NCBI RefSeq assembly: GCF_022179325.1
Contig: NZ_BPQQ01000040.1
Span: 1 to 64,000 of the forward strand
DNA from: Methylobacterium isbiliense
Lineage (GTDB): Bacteria; Pseudomonadota; Alphaproteobacteria; Rhizobiales; Beijerinckiaceae
Direction of reading: 5' to 3'
Length of the DNA stretch: 64,000 nt
In this document: positions 54,590-64,000 of the stretch, in pieces
Layout of the letters: every line of letters starts with the position of its first letter
Numbering within the stretch: the first letter of the stretch is position 1
Made by a program: the position numbers and the translations under genes
Notes under the pieces: generated by a model
Seen by the model: only the letters and a program-made list of their open reading frames with translations
Database searches by the model: none
What the model was told of the DNA's origin: nothing

Positions 54590-55363
54590 TCAGCGCGGAG
54601 CACGGTCGGCCTCGGCGACGTCGCGCTTCGCACAGGCCAGGAGGATTTCGGTCGCGACCCGCGCCTCCAGGTAGTCGGGGGTGAAGCCCGCGAAGGATTC
54701 GAGCTGCCGGGAATCCGGGACCGTGAGCACGCCGCGGTTGAAGCGCAGCAGGCCGCTGCCGCGCAGGGCCTGGAGGGTCCGGTTGACGTGCACCGTCGAG
54801 AGGCCGAGCGTGTCGGCGAGATCCTCCTGGGTCAGCGGCAGCACGCAGCGGTCGCCCGCGCTGCGCCCGACCTGGCGCAGGCGCGTCAGCAACTCGCTGA
54901 ACAGGTGGGCGACGCGCCGGTCGGCGCTGCGCGCGCCGATGTTGACGATCCACTCGCGCAGGATCTGCTCCTGCGTCAGCGCCGCCGACCACAGGGCGCA
55001 GCCGGCCAGGGGGTGGCGCAGCAGCAGGTCGGCCAGGGCCTCGCGGCCCACCGTCGCGACGAGGCAGGGTGCGAGGCTGGCGATGCCGGCATGGCGCGCG
55101 CCGAGCAGCACGGCCGGCAGGCTGCTGCAATCGCCGGGCAGCAGGAAGCCGGTGATCTGGCGGCCGCCGTCGCGCAGGTGCGAGAAGCAGCAGGCGAAGC
55201 CCTGCACCACGACGCAGAGGCCGCGGGCCGGCTCGTCCTCTCCGAGGATCACCTGCCGGGCCGGCACCGTGCGCGTCGTCGCGGTCAGGCGCTCGATCGC
55301 ATCGCGGTCCGGACCCGACAGGGGGATGGTCCGCTCCAGCCTCGTGATGAACGGGTGCGTCAT
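54590..55363 (-). CDS. Crp/Fnr-family regulator
   Basis: 257 residues. An N-terminal cyclic-nucleotide-type beta-barrel (VILGEDEPARGLCVVVQGFA, RQITGFLLPGDCSSL), a dimer helix and a C-terminal winged HTH (LPLTQEDLADTLGLSTVHVN, RTLQALRGSGLL). The Fnr N-terminal iron-sulfur cysteine cluster is absent, so it is not a classical oxygen sensor. Similar proteins are common in Rhizobiales with unknown ligands. A small dyad ATCA-AA-TGAT lies at 55463-55472 in its upstream region. It may control the liv operon 3 that follows on the same strand, but they are 273 bases apart. Confidence 0.88.
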   Translation of the reverse strand: MTHPFITRLERTIPLSGPDRDAIERLTATTRTVPARQVILGEDEPARGLCVVVQGFACCFSHLRDGGRQITGFLLPGDCSSLPAVLLGARHAGIASLAPCLVATVGREALADLLLRHPLAGCALWSAALTQEQILREWIVNIGARSADRRVAHLFSELLTRLRQVGRSAGDRCVLPLTQEDLADTLGLSTVHVNRTLQALRGSGLLRFNRGVLTVPDSRQLESFAGFTPDYLEARVATEILLACAKRDVAEADRAPR

Positions 55364-55672
55364 GAGCCGCCGCGCTGCCGGGTCCGCCCGGCGGATCGGC
55401 CGGACCGACCCGCCGCGGGCGCCGTCCGGGAGCCTGGGCCGGACGCCGGGTCGACCGAAGGAATCAAATGATAGACCGTTCCGGAGCGCGACAGGAGAGG
55501 CGGGAGGGATGGCGATCCGGCGCTCTCGGATGAGCCCGGATCGCCCGGAGGAGTGGTCCGGCTCCTCCGCAAGAGGCGCAGGCGGGCCGCCCGTTCGAGG
55601 CTAGGCTGTTCTGCGCACCGTGTCGTCCGCGGCATCCTGCCCGCGTCGCTTCGGCACGCCGGGAGGAGGCAG
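55364..55672. other. Divergent intergenic region (Crp/Fnr and Ros/MucR genes)
   Basis: 309 bases. Contains the ATCA-AA-TGAT dyad (55463-55472) in a short AT-richer patch and otherwise GC-rich sequence with no credible gene. In-frame extension of the MucR-like gene upstream has no matching domain. Confidence 0.45.
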
Positions 55673-56065
55673 ATGCCCGTCAAGGACACAGCACCGGAGA
55701 ACCCCGTCGAGATCACCGCGGCCATCGTCAGCGCCTACGTCGCCAACAACCCCGTGGCGACGAGCGATCTCGCCCGGTTCGTCGCCTCCATCGGCGATGC
55801 GGTCGTCACGCTGCGCCCGGAGCGGCCGGCCCCGCGGCCCTCCGAGGCCGAGATCCGGGACTCGATCGGCCCGGACTACCTCGTGAGCTTCATCGACGGC
55901 CGGAAGTACAAGCTGCTGCGCCGCCATCTGCGGGCGCACGGGCTGACGCCCGAGGCCTACCGGCGCCGCTTCGGCCTGCCGGCCGACTACCCGGTCGTGT
56001 GCACCGATTATTCGGCCCGGCGCTCGCGGATCTCGCGGGAGCGCTGGCACCCGGAGGATTCTTGA
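55673..56065 (+). CDS. Ros/MucR-family regulator lacking the zinc cysteine
   Basis: 130 residues, with GGAGGAGG just before the ATG. The N-terminal helix (ITAAIVSAYVANNPVATSDL) is the MucR oligomerisation region. The DNA-binding part reads SIGPDYLVSFIDGRKYKLLR, then RHLRAHGLTPEAYRRRFGLP and ADYPVV. In zinc-binding Ros/MucR the DYIVCLEDG cysteine is a ligand; here it is Ser, while Asp and both His remain. Zinc-free Ros homologues exist in Mesorhizobium, so it may still fold and bind AT-rich DNA. Confidence 0.88.
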   Translation: MPVKDTAPENPVEITAAIVSAYVANNPVATSDLARFVASIGDAVVTLRPERPAPRPSEAEIRDSIGPDYLVSFIDGRKYKLLRRHLRAHGLTPEAYRRRFGLPADYPVVCTDYSARRSRISRERWHPEDS

Positions 56066-56068
56066 GGA

Positions 56069-57238
56069 TCAGCCCCGCGGCACCCGCCACAGCACCGCGA
56101 CGAGGACGACGTTCGCCGCCGAAAGCCCGGCCAGGAGGCCGAGCGTCGCCCCCGGCCCGCCCTGCGCGATCAGGAGGGCGGCGAGGGACGGCGCCAGCGC
56201 CTGCGCGAGCAGGTTCGGCAGCGCCAGGCGCCCCATCAGCGAGGCATAGCGCGCCGGCCCGAACAGGGCGAGGGGCAGCGTGCCGCGCGCGATGGAGGAG
56301 AGGCCGTTGCCCGCCCCGTAGAGCACTAGGGCGAGCCCCAAAGCCGGGACGGCCGCCCAGAGCAGGGCGAGGCCGAGCGCGACCAGCCCCATCGCGGCCG
56401 TCAAGGTCCAGAGCGGGTGGTGGCGGCTCCGGTTCGCCATCTCGATCACCCGGGCGCCCACCTGCGCCGGGCCGATCAGCGTGCCGAGGGCGACCGCCGC
56501 GGCGAGCGCCAGGCCCTGGGCCTGCAGCAGAGTCAGCAGATGCACCGAGACGATCGCCGAGGTGGCGCCGCCGAGCGTCATGATGGCGGCGAGCAGTGCG
56601 AAGGCCCGCCGCTCGCTCGCGAGCGGCCCGGTGTCGGCGGCGGCCTCCCCTGGCGCCGGCCCGGGACGCGGCGGGGCGGGCGGCAGCGCACGCAGGATCA
56701 TGGGCAGCGCGACGGCGAGGTGCAGGCCCGCATAGGCGAGGCAGGTGCCGCGCCAGCCGACTTGCGCGACGAGAAAGGCCGAGAGCGGCCAGCACACCGT
56801 GCTGGCGAAGCCGCCCCACAGGGTGACGGCCGAGATGGCCGGGCGCGCCGCCGCGCCGTAGAGCCGCCCGAGCGTCGCGAAGGCGGCGTCGTAGAGCCCC
56901 GCCCCCATGCCGAGGCCGAGGATCAGCCAGCCCGCGACGAAGACCGGCAGGTTCGGCGCCGCCCCGACCACCGCGAGCCCGAGCGCCAGCACGAGCGCCG
57001 CCCCCGCGAGCACCGGCCGTCCGCCGTGCCGCCCGATCGCCCGGCCGATCCGCGGCGAGGCCAGCCCCGAGACGAGGAGGCCCGCCGAGAGGCTGCCGAC
57101 GATCCAGGGCAGCGGCCAGCCCGTGTCCGCGGCCACCGGCCCGGCCAGGACGGCGAGGAGATAGTAGGAGGTGCCCCAGTTGAGGATCTCGACGAGGCCG
57201 AGGGCCGAGGTCACCTGCCAGCGGCGGTGTTCCCGCAT
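56069..57238 (-). CDS. MFS transporter
   Basis: 389 residues, 12 membrane segments. NWGTSYYLLAVLAGPVAADT at the start, GLASPRIGRAIGRHGGRPVL as the MFS loop 2-3 motif, and GYDAAFATLGRLYGAAARP-like segment (LYDAAFATLGRLYG). Substrate unknown; likely an efflux carrier. It follows the LysE-type gene by 11 bases, so the two are co-transcribed exporters. Convergent with the MucR-like gene, three bases between stops. Confidence 0.85.
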   Translation of the reverse strand: MREHRRWQVTSALGLVEILNWGTSYYLLAVLAGPVAADTGWPLPWIVGSLSAGLLVSGLASPRIGRAIGRHGGRPVLAGAALVLALGLAVVGAAPNLPVFVAGWLILGLGMGAGLYDAAFATLGRLYGAAARPAISAVTLWGGFASTVCWPLSAFLVAQVGWRGTCLAYAGLHLAVALPMILRALPPAPPRPGPAPGEAAADTGPLASERRAFALLAAIMTLGGATSAIVSVHLLTLLQAQGLALAAAVALGTLIGPAQVGARVIEMANRSRHHPLWTLTAAMGLVALGLALLWAAVPALGLALVLYGAGNGLSSIARGTLPLALFGPARYASLMGRLALPNLLAQALAPSLAALLIAQGGPGATLGLLAGLSAANVVLVAVLWRVPRG

Positions 57239-57249
57239 GCGCGTCGGGC

Positions 57250-57897
57250 TCAGCGCGCGGTGGTCAGGATGCGCGCCGCGAAGGCCCCGAACAGCCCGGC
57301 GAACAGCCAGTCGATCGCCCGCAGCACCCGCGGCCGGGCCTGGAGCGCCCCGGTGATGCGCTCGGCGCCCAGCACCAAGAGCACGCCGAGCGGCAGGTTC
57401 ATGGCCACGAAGGTCACCCCCAGGAAGGCGAGCTGGCCCGTGGGGTTGGGGGCGTCGGCGTGCACGAACTGCGGCAGGAAGGTGATGAAGAACAGGACCA
57501 CCTTCGGGTTCGTCAGGTTGACGCCGAACCCCATCCAGACCGTGCGCCACAGCCCGGTGCGCACCCGCTCGGCCCGGACGGTGAGCGCCGAGCCGTGCCG
57601 GATGGCGTCGATGGCGAGCCACGCGAGGTAGAGCGCCCCCACCACCTTGAGCACCGTGAAGGCCGTGGCCGAGGCCGCGATCAGCGCCGAGATCCCGAAC
57701 GCCGCCGCCAGCGTATGGACCAGCGTGCCGAGGCCGGTGCCGATCACCGTGGCGATCCCCGCCCGGCGCCCGCCCCCAATGGTGCGCGCGAGCGTCAGGC
57801 TCATGTCCGGGCCGGGCGTGATGAACAGCACGAAGCCGGCCAGCACGTAGGCGAGCAGCGTCGGGGCGTCGGGCATGAAGCTGAAGGGAGGGCTCAT
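57250..57897 (-). CDS. LysE/RhtB-family exporter
   Basis: 215 residues, six membrane segments. Family signature LFITPGPDMSLTLARTIGGG, then GFGVNLTNPKVVLFFITFLP and LDWLFAGLFGAF-like end. Exports amino acids or similar small molecules. Start at the ATG giving MSPPFSFMPDAP; a start at the Met eight codons in is also possible. Upstream member of the two-gene exporter unit. Confidence 0.9.
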   Translation of the reverse strand: MSPPFSFMPDAPTLLAYVLAGFVLFITPGPDMSLTLARTIGGGRRAGIATVIGTGLGTLVHTLAAAFGISALIAASATAFTVLKVVGALYLAWLAIDAIRHGSALTVRAERVRTGLWRTVWMGFGVNLTNPKVVLFFITFLPQFVHADAPNPTGQLAFLGVTFVAMNLPLGVLLVLGAERITGALQARPRVLRAIDWLFAGLFGAFAARILTTAR

Positions 57898-58112
57898 CGG
57901 GCAGGTCTCGGCGGGGCGGGAATCCCGCAAACCTCGCCTTGCACCGGCGCCGGGCGGGGGGCAAGCGGGCGAGGGCAAGCGGGCGAGGGCAAGCGGGCGC
58001 TTGGCTCGACGGCCGAGGCGGCGGCGCCATCTCGAATCCTGCGCCTTTCGGCGCCCGTCGACGGGCGGGTCCGGCTCGGATCACCGTAGGCTCCGGAAGC
58101 GTGTCGCAGAGG

Positions 58113-58147
58113 AACCCCTTTCCGGACTGGGAGAAGGGTCCCCGCGC
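58113..58147. repeat. Degenerate copy of the CCCCTCTCC palindrome
   Basis: AACCCCTTTCC, six bases, GGGAGAAGGG, then TCCCCGCGCC. Matches the element at 14947-14980 including its tccc-gcgc tail, with several substitutions, so the two probably share origin. Located between the divergent LysE and ggt genes. Confidence 0.45.
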
Positions 58148-58257
58148 CATACGTGTCACCGTCGGGCCACCCTCGACGGTGGGACCGCGATCCGCTTGGG
58201 TCGGCATCGGGGAGGCGGGCGCCGACCCTTCTGCCGGCCGCATGCCAAGGAGACTCC

Positions 58258-60012
58258 ATGCCGATCCGCCGGACCCTCGCCGCCCTCGGAGCGGTCCTCG
58301 CGCTCGCCTGCGCGGTGCCGGCCCGCGCGCAGGGCCTGCCGCCCGGCATGCCGGGCGCGGGCGCGATCCAGTCCGACGCGGCCCGCCTCCTCCCGGCCTA
58401 TGCGCCGCACGGGATGGTGGTGTCGCAGGAGGCCCGCGCGACCCGGGTCGGTGCGGCGATCCTCGCCAAGGGCGGCAACGCGGTGGACGCGGCGGTGGCG
58501 GTGGGCTTCGCGCTCGCCGTGACCCTGCCGCGGGCGGGCAATCTCGGCGGCGGCGGCTTCATGCTGGTGCACCTCGCCGCCCGCAACGAGACGGTGGCCA
58601 TCGACTACCGGGAGACCGCCCCGGCGGCGGCGAGCCGCGACATGTTCCTCGGTCCCGACGATGAGCCGGACCCGAAGCTCTCGACGGCGTCGGGCCGGGC
58701 AGTGGGCGTGCCCGGCACGGTGCGGGGCCTTGCGGAGGCGCTCGCCCGCTACGGCTCCGGCCGCTTCCGCCTCGCCGACCTGATCGCGCCCGCCGAGGAA
58801 CTCGCCCGCGCGGGCATCCGGGTCGAGGAGGATCTCGCCGATTCGCTGCCGCACGCGGCAGGGCTGCTGGGGCGCTGGTCGTCGAGCCGGGCGGTGTTCT
58901 TCAACGGCGAGCGGCCCTTCGCCTGGGGCGAGCGGCTGGTGCAGCCGGACCTCGCCGCGACCCTGCGGGCCATCGCGGCCAAGGGGCCGGACGCCTTCTA
59001 CGCGGGCGAGACGGCGCGCCGGATCGCCGCCGCGGTGCGGGAGGCCGGCGGCGTGATGAGCGAGGCCGACCTCGCCGACTACCGGGTGGCGGTCCGCGCG
59101 CCCGTGCGCGGCACCTATCGCGGCCACGAGATCGTGGCGATGCCCCCGCCGAGTTCGGGCGGCGTGCACCTCATCGAGATCCTCAACATCCTGGAGGGCT
59201 ACGACCTCGCCGCGATGGGGGCGGGCAGCGCCGACGCGATCCATCTCCTGGCGGAGGCCATGAAGCAGGCCTATGCCGACCGCGCCGCCTATCTGGGCGA
59301 CCCGGACCGGGTGCGGGTGCCGGTGCGCGGCCTCACCGCCAAGGACTACGCGGCGACGCTCCGCGCCCGGATCGACCCGGCCCGCGCCCGCCCGGCCGAG
59401 GAGGTGAGGCCGGGCGACCCCCTGCCGCACGAGCCCGACCAGACCACGCACTTCTCGGTGGTGGACCGGGACGGCAACGCGGTGGCCAACACCACCACGC
59501 TCAACTTCTCGTACGGGCTCGGGCTGGTGGCGGCGGGCACGGGCGTGCTCCTCAACAACGAGATGGACGATTTCTCCGCCAAGCCCGGCGCGCAGAACGC
59601 CTTTGGGCTCGTCGGCGGCGAGGCGAACGCGGTGGCCCCGCGTGCCCGGCCCCTGTCCAGCATGACGCCGACCTTCGTGTTTCGCGACGGCCGGCTCCTC
59701 CTCGTCACCGGCAGCCCCGGGGGCAGCCGCATCATCTCGACGGTGCTGCAGGTGGTCACCGGCGTGATCGATTTCGGCCTGAGCCTCGCGGAGGCCGTGG
59801 CGGCTCCGCGGGTCCACCACCAGTGGCGCCCCGACGCGCTCCTCGTGGAGCGCGGGCTGTCGCCGGACACGCTCGCCCTCCTGCGCGCGCGCGGCCACCG
59901 GGTCGTGGTGGGGTCGAGTTCGGGCTCGGCGAGCTCGGTGATGGCGGTGCCGGGCGGTCTGGTCGGCGCCGCCGACCCGCGCCAGCGCGGGACCCTCGCC
60001 GAGGGGCCGTGA
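58258..60012 (+). CDS. ggt: Gamma-glutamyltransferase
   Basis: 584 residues. Sec signal peptide ([19 protein letters not shown]). The precursor matures by self-cleavage before a Thr: [16 protein letters not shown], with the nucleophile at Thr396. [12 protein letters not shown] and the substrate loop [16 protein letters not shown], then [15 protein letters not shown], are all present. Cleaves glutathione and other gamma-glutamyl compounds in the periplasm. AAGGAG precedes the ATG. Single gene. Confidence 0.95.
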   Translation: MPIRRTLAALGAVLALACAVPARAQGLPPGMPGAGAIQSDAARLLPAYAPHGMVVSQEARATRVGAAILAKGGNAVDAAVAVGFALAVTLPRAGNLGGGGFMLVHLAARNETVAIDYRETAPAAASRDMFLGPDDEPDPKLSTASGRAVGVPGTVRGLAEALARYGSGRFRLADLIAPAEELARAGIRVEEDLADSLPHAAGLLGRWSSSRAVFFNGERPFAWGERLVQPDLAATLRAIAAKGPDAFYAGETARRIAAAVREAGGVMSEADLADYRVAVRAPVRGTYRGHEIVAMPPPSSGGVHLIEILNILEGYDLAAMGAGSADAIHLLAEAMKQAYADRAAYLGDPDRVRVPVRGLTAKDYAATLRARIDPARARPAEEVRPGDPLPHEPDQTTHFSVVDRDGNAVANTTTLNFSYGLGLVAAGTGVLLNNEMDDFSAKPGAQNAFGLVGGEANAVAPRARPLSSMTPTFVFRDGRLLLVTGSPGGSRIISTVLQVVTGVIDFGLSLAEAVAAPRVHHQWRPDALLVERGLSPDTLALLRARGHRVVVGSSSGSASSVMAVPGGLVGAADPRQRGTLAEGP

Positions 60013-60044
60013 GGCCCTTCGCAGGCCCTTGCCGGAAGGCCCTT
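60012..60044. repeat. Three direct AGGCCCTT repeats after ggt
   Basis: Copies at 60012-60019, 60023-60030 and 60037-60044, beginning at the last base of the ggt stop and ending in the -35 box of the next promoter. Spacing 11 and 14 bases. No obvious hairpin with poly-T, so it is not a standard terminator. Confidence 0.5.
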
Positions 60045-60070
60045 GTTTTAAAAACAATCGTTCGTATAGA
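60043..60070 (+). promoter_or_regulatory. Promoter of the leucine/isovalerate (liu) operon
   Basis: TTGTTT (60043-60048), 16-base spacer, TATAGA (60065-60070). The AT-rich spacer holds GTTTT-A-AAAAC, and a dyad CAATC-N9-GATTG overlaps the -10. GGAGG (60086-60090) lies six bases before the ATG of the first gene. A repressor site over the -10 would fit induction by leucine breakdown products. Confidence 0.5.
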
Positions 60071-60096
60071 TTGCACAAAACACCCGGAGGACGCCC

Positions 60097-61269
60097 ATGA
60101 TCCCGAACGCCGCGCGCGAGTTCAATTTCGGCCTCGGCGAGACGGCCGAGGCCATCCGCGACAGCGTGCGCAGCTTCGCGCAGGATCGGATCGCGCCGCG
60201 GGCCGAGGAGATCGACCGCACCAACACCTTCCCGCGCGACCTCTGGCCCGAGATGGGCGCGCTCGGCCTGCACGGCATCACGGTGGAGGAGGAATACGGG
60301 GGCCTGGGCCTCGGTTATCTCGAGCATTGCGTGGCGATGGAGGAGGTCTCGCGGGCCTCCGCCTCGGTGGGCCTGTCCTACGGCGCCCATTCGAACCTCT
60401 GCGTGAATCAGATCCGCCGCAACGGCTCGGACGCGCAGAAGCGCAAGTACCTGCCGAAGCTCATCTCCGGCGAGCATGTCGGCGCGCTCGCGATGTCGGA
60501 GCCGGGCTCGGGCTCGGACGTGGTCTCGATGCGCACCCGGGCCGAGAAGCGCGGCGACCGCTACGTGCTCACCGGCTCGAAGATGTGGATCACCAACGGT
60601 CCCGTCGCCGAGACGCTGGTGGTCTACGCCAAGACCGATCCGGCGGCCGGCCCGCGCGGCATCACCGCCTTCCTGATCGAGAAGGGCCAGAAGGGTTTTT
60701 CGACGGCCCAGAAGCTCGACAAGCTCGGCATGCGCGGCTCGGACACCTGCGAACTCGTGTTCGAGGAGTGCGAGGTGCCCGAGGAGAACGTGCTCGGCGA
60801 GGTCGGGCGCGGGGTCAACGTGCTGATGTCGGGTCTCGACTACGAGCGCGCCGTGCTGGCGGCGGGGCCGCTCGGCATCATGCAGGCCTGCCTCGACGTG
60901 GTGCTGCCCTACGTGCACGAGCGCAAGCAGTTCGGGCAGCCGATCGGCGAGTTCCAGCTCGTCCAGGGCAAGCTCGCCGACATGTACGTCGCGACCAACG
61001 CCGCCAAGGCCTACGTCTACGCGGTGGCGCAGGCCTGCGACCGCGGCGAGACTACCCGCGAGGACGCGGCGGGCGCGATCCTGTACGCGGCCGAGCGGGC
61101 GACGCAATGCGCGCTGGACGCAATCCAGCTGCTCGGCGGCAACGGCTACATCAACGACTATCCGACCGGCCGGCTCCTGCGCGACGCCAAGCTCTACGAG
61201 ATCGGCGCCGGCACCAGCGAGATCCGCCGGATGCTGATCGGCCGCGAACTCTTCGCCAAGTCGGCTTGA
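60097..61269 (+). CDS. liuA: Isovaleryl-CoA dehydrogenase
   Basis: 390 residues, acyl-CoA dehydrogenase fold. [56 protein letters not shown] and the C-terminal [20 protein letters not shown] / [19 protein letters not shown]. The catalytic Glu is in [14 protein letters not shown], the position used by isovaleryl-CoA dehydrogenases, which differs from that of most acyl-CoA dehydrogenases. Converts isovaleryl-CoA to 3-methylcrotonyl-CoA in leucine catabolism. Followed eight bases later by the carboxyltransferase gene. Confidence 0.93.
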   Translation: MIPNAAREFNFGLGETAEAIRDSVRSFAQDRIAPRAEEIDRTNTFPRDLWPEMGALGLHGITVEEEYGGLGLGYLEHCVAMEEVSRASASVGLSYGAHSNLCVNQIRRNGSDAQKRKYLPKLISGEHVGALAMSEPGSGSDVVSMRTRAEKRGDRYVLTGSKMWITNGPVAETLVVYAKTDPAAGPRGITAFLIEKGQKGFSTAQKLDKLGMRGSDTCELVFEECEVPEENVLGEVGRGVNVLMSGLDYERAVLAAGPLGIMQACLDVVLPYVHERKQFGQPIGEFQLVQGKLADMYVATNAAKAYVYAVAQACDRGETTREDAAGAILYAAERATQCALDAIQLLGGNGYINDYPTGRLLRDAKLYEIGAGTSEIRRMLIGRELFAKSA

Positions 61270-61277
61270 GCCGTCCG

Positions 61278-62885
61278 ATGCCGGTCCTTCAGACGAGCGC
61301 CGACCTCGGCAGCACCGAGGCGGCCCAGAACCGCGCCGCCTGGGGCGAGTTGCGCGCCACCCTCAAGGCGCGCCGCGCGGAGGCCGCCGCGGGCGGTCCC
61401 CCCCGCGCCCGCGAGCGCCACCTCGCGCGCGGCAAGCTCCTGCCGCGCGACCGCGTGCTGCGCCTGCTCGATCCGGGCTCGCCCTTCCTGGAGATCGGGC
61501 CGCTCGCGGCCTACGGGATGTACGACGACGCCATCCACGCGGCCGGGGTGATCGCCGGCATCGGCCGGGTCGCGGGCCGCGAGGTGATGGTGGTGTGCAA
61601 CGACGCCACCATCAAGGGCGGCACCTACTACCCGCTGACCGTCAAGAAGCACCTGCGCGCGCAGGAGATCGCGCTCCAGAACCGCCTGCCCTGCCTCTAC
61701 CTCGTGGATTCGGGCGGCGCGAACCTGCCCCAGCAGACCGAGGTCTTCCCCGACCGCGAGCATTTCGGGCGCATCTTCTTCAACCAGGCGCAGATGTCGG
61801 CCGCCGGCATCCCGCAGATCGCCTGCGTGATGGGCTCCTGCACGGCGGGCGGCGCCTACGTGCCGGCGATGTCGGACGAGAGCGTGATCGTGCGCCGCCA
61901 GGGCACGATCTTCCTCGGCGGGCCGCCGCTGGTGAAGGCCGCGACCGGCGAGGTCGTCTCGGCCGAGGATCTCGGCGGTGCGGACGTGCATGCCCGCCTC
62001 TCGGGCGTGGCCGACCACTACGCCACCGACGACGCCCACGCGCTCGCGATCCTGCGCCGCATCGTCGGCACGCTCAACAGCGTCAAGCGGCCGGACCTCG
62101 ACATCGCGCCGCCGCACGACCCGCTCCACCCCGCCGAGGATCTCGACGCGATCGTGCCGGTGGACCTGCGCAAGCAGTACGACGCGCGCGAGCTGATCGC
62201 CCGCCTCGTCGACGGCTCCGAGTTCGACGAGTTCAAGCGGCTCTACGGCACCACGCTGGTCACGGGCTTCGCGCGCCTGTGGGGCATGCCGGTGGGGATC
62301 CTGGCCAACAACGGCATCCTCTACTCGGAGAGCGCGCTCAAGGGGGCGCATTTCATCGAGCTGTGCTGCCAGCGCCGGATCCCGCTCCTGTTCCTGCAGA
62401 ACATCTCGGGCTTCATGGTCGGGCGCGAGGTCGAGGCGGGCGGCATCGCCAAGAACGGCGCCAAGCTCGTCACCGCGGTGGCGACCGCCGCGGTGCCCAA
62501 GCTCACGCTCCTCGTCGGCGGCTCCTACGGGGCGGGCAATTACGGCATGTGCGGCCGGGCCTACTCGCCCCGCTTCCTGTTCGCGTGGCCGAACTCGCGC
62601 ATCTCGGTCATGGGCGCCGAGCAGGCGGCGAGCGTGCTCGCCACCGTGCGGCGCGACAACATCGAGGCCTCCGGCGGCACCTGGGCGGCGGAGGAGGAGG
62701 AGGCGTTCAAGGCCCCGATCCGCTCCGGCTTCGAGGCCGAGGGATCGCCCTACTACGCCACCGCGCGGCTGTGGGACGACGGCATCATCCTGCCCGAGGA
62801 GACGCGCCGGGTGCTCGGCCTCGCCCTCTCGGCCGCCCTGAACGCCCCCGTGCCGGAGACCCGGTTCGGCCTGTTCCGGATGTGA
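61278..62885 (+). CDS. liuB: 3-Methylcrotonyl-CoA carboxylase beta subunit (carboxyltransferase)
   Basis: 535 residues, the standard length. Two crotonase-like carboxyltransferase halves: [40 protein letters not shown] in the first; [20 protein letters not shown] and [20 protein letters not shown] in the second. Transfers CO2 from biotin to 3-methylcrotonyl-CoA. Works with the biotin carboxylase encoded next. Confidence 0.95.
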   Translation: MPVLQTSADLGSTEAAQNRAAWGELRATLKARRAEAAAGGPPRARERHLARGKLLPRDRVLRLLDPGSPFLEIGPLAAYGMYDDAIHAAGVIAGIGRVAGREVMVVCNDATIKGGTYYPLTVKKHLRAQEIALQNRLPCLYLVDSGGANLPQQTEVFPDREHFGRIFFNQAQMSAAGIPQIACVMGSCTAGGAYVPAMSDESVIVRRQGTIFLGGPPLVKAATGEVVSAEDLGGADVHARLSGVADHYATDDAHALAILRRIVGTLNSVKRPDLDIAPPHDPLHPAEDLDAIVPVDLRKQYDARELIARLVDGSEFDEFKRLYGTTLVTGFARLWGMPVGILANNGILYSESALKGAHFIELCCQRRIPLLFLQNISGFMVGREVEAGGIAKNGAKLVTAVATAAVPKLTLLVGGSYGAGNYGMCGRAYSPRFLFAWPNSRISVMGAEQAASVLATVRRDNIEASGGTWAAEEEEAFKAPIRSGFEAEGSPYYATARLWDDGIILPEETRRVLGLALSAALNAPVPETRFGLFRM

Positions 62886-62928
62886 CCCCCAAGAGATCGC
62901 ACGGATGAGTTCGCACAGGGACAGCTGC

Positions 62929-64000
62929 ATGACCGGGCTCCGCTCCGTCCTCATCGCCAACCGGGGCGAGATCGCCTGCCGGGTCATCCGCACCGCCCGG
63001 CGCCTGGGCCTGCGCACCATCGCGGTGTACTCGGAGGCGGATCGGCGCGCGCTGCACGTGGCGCTGGCCGACGAGGCGCATGCGATCGGGCCGGCGGCGG
63101 CGGCCGAATCCTACCTGCGCATCGACCGCATCCTCGACGTGGCCAAGCGCAGCGGCGCCGAGAGCATCCATCCGGGCTACGGCTTCCTGTCCGAGCGGCC
63201 GGACTTCGCCGAGGCCTGCGCGGCGGCCGGCATCGTCTTCGTCGGCCCGCCCGCCGGGGCGATCCGGGCGATGGGCCTCAAGGATGCCGCCAAGGCCCTG
63301 GTCGCCGAGGCCGGGGTGCCGGTGGTGCCGGGCTACCACGGCGCGCGCCAGGAGCCCGATTTCCTCGCCGCCGAGGCGGCGGCGATCGGCTACCCGGTCC
63401 TGATCAAGGCGGTGGCGGGCGGCGGCGGCAAGGGCATGCGCCGCGTCGCGCTTCCGGAGGATTTCGCCGCCGCCCTCGAAGGGGCGCAGCGCGAGGCGCA
63501 AGGGGCGTTCGGCGACCCGCGCGTCCTGGTCGAGAAGTACGTGCTGAGCCCCCGCCACGTCGAGATCCAGGTCTTCTGCGACGCGCACGGCCACGCCGTG
63601 CACCTGTTCGAGCGCGACTGCTCGCTCCAGCGCCGCCACCAGAAGGTGATCGAGGAGGCGCCCGCCCCCGGCATGCCGCCGGAGGTCCGCGCCGCCATGG
63701 GCCGGGCCGCCGTCGAGGCCGCCCGGGCGGTGGGCTATGTCGGGGCCGGCACGGTCGAGTTCATCGCCGACGGCCGCGAGGGCCTGAAGCCGGACGGCTT
63801 CTGGTTCATGGAGATGAACACGCGTCTCCAGGTCGAGCATCCGGTCACCGAGGCGATCACCGGGCTCGACCTCGTGGAATGGCAGTTCCGGGTCGCGGCG
63901 GGCGAGCCGCTGCCGCTCGCCCAGGACGACCTCGCGATCCGCGGCCACGCCGTCGAGGCGCGGCTCTACGCAGAGGATCCGGCCGCGGGCTTCCTGCCCT
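62929..64000 (+). CDS. liuD: 3-Methylcrotonyl-CoA carboxylase alpha subunit, 5' part (runs off window)
   Basis: The first 357 residues of a biotin carboxylase are visible. [20 protein letters not shown] at the start, [33 protein letters not shown] (ATP-grasp glycine loop), [14 protein letters not shown], and [20 protein letters not shown] at the active site. The biotin-binding domain lies beyond the window. ATG at 62929 has AGGGA upstream; an in-frame ATG at 62905 adds eight residues. Carboxylates its own biotin for the LiuB subunit. Confidence 0.93.
   Translation, partial: MTGLRSVLIANRGEIACRVIRTARRLGLRTIAVYSEADRRALHVALADEAHAIGPAAAAESYLRIDRILDVAKRSGAESIHPGYGFLSERPDFAEACAAAGIVFVGPPAGAIRAMGLKDAAKALVAEAGVPVVPGYHGARQEPDFLAAEAAAIGYPVLIKAVAGGGGKGMRRVALPEDFAAALEGAQREAQGAFGDPRVLVEKYVLSPRHVEIQVFCDAHGHAVHLFERDCSLQRRHQKVIEEAPAPGMPPEVRAAMGRAAVEAARAVGYVGAGTVEFIADGREGLKPDGFWFMEMNTRLQVEHPVTEAITGLDLVEWQFRVAAGEPLPLAQDDLAIRGHAVEARLYAEDPAAGFLP

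Noticed and set aside
58156-61107. Open frame of 983 codons on the minus strand
   Set aside because: Antisense to ggt and liuA; no recognisable domain.

Overview
The window is a GC-rich, densely packed stretch of an alphaproteobacterial chromosome, most likely Rhizobiales and plausibly Methylobacteriaceae. This is inferred from the very high GC, the Ros/MucR-type regulator, the many branched-chain-amino-acid-type (LIV) ABC transporters, and the lptC-lptA and leucine-catabolism genes. No rRNA, tRNA, CRISPR array or transposase was recognised. Almost all non-gene reading frames are GC-driven shadows of real genes.

Layout. 42-7171 (minus): a type I secretion pair (ABC exporter, HlyD-like adaptor) followed by a 1294-residue Ala/Pro/Gly/Ser-rich protein that may be its cargo. 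7537-8395: a small XRE regulator, then a 47-residue protein behind its own promoter. 8463-10304: a GH13 alpha-glucan enzyme. 10425-20593: a LIV transporter operon (livH-M-K-G-F) running into a Tm-1-like ATP-binding protein, a TIM-barrel 'PEP hydrolase' family protein and a duplicated SRPBCC protein. It faces a divergent regulator that fuses the same TIM barrel to a degenerate AAA+ domain and a Fis HTH; a third, shortened barrel gene lies tail-to-tail with that regulator. 20767-23094: a DUF4287 protein, a decayed acetyltransferase, an App1-like phosphatase and a small protein.

23317-30777: a second LIV transporter with livG and livF fused, joined to a cupin dioxygenase-like gene, an SDR and a divergent iron-type alcohol dehydrogenase. 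30811-35786: a threonine aldolase, a hicA toxin gene stopped at codon 13 with intact hicB and twin operators, and a three-part FAD/Fe-S 2-hydroxyacid dehydrogenase. 35887-39052: a tripartite tricarboxylate (Tct) transporter. 39540-43939: an alkanesulfonate uptake and desulfonation operon (ssuE-A-C-B-D order). 44034-46162: an RNase D-like nuclease and lptC-lptA. 46247-49399: a frameshifted HTH gene, an exported protein, alkB and a DMT exporter. 49454-54316: a third LIV transporter with livM and livG fused. 54590-57897: Crp/Fnr and Ros/MucR regulators, an MFS and a LysE exporter. 58258-end: gamma-glutamyltransferase and the start of the leucine/isovalerate (liu) operon, the last gene running off the window.

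The window reads as uptake-and-catabolism modules: three LIV transporters of three different gene architectures, one Tct and one Ssu system, each beside enzymes that may use the imported substrate. The most unusual module is 10425-20593, which carries in two adjacent coupled genes the two domains that make up plant Tm-1, plus a regulator built on the same barrel. Its substrate and reaction cannot be read from sequence.
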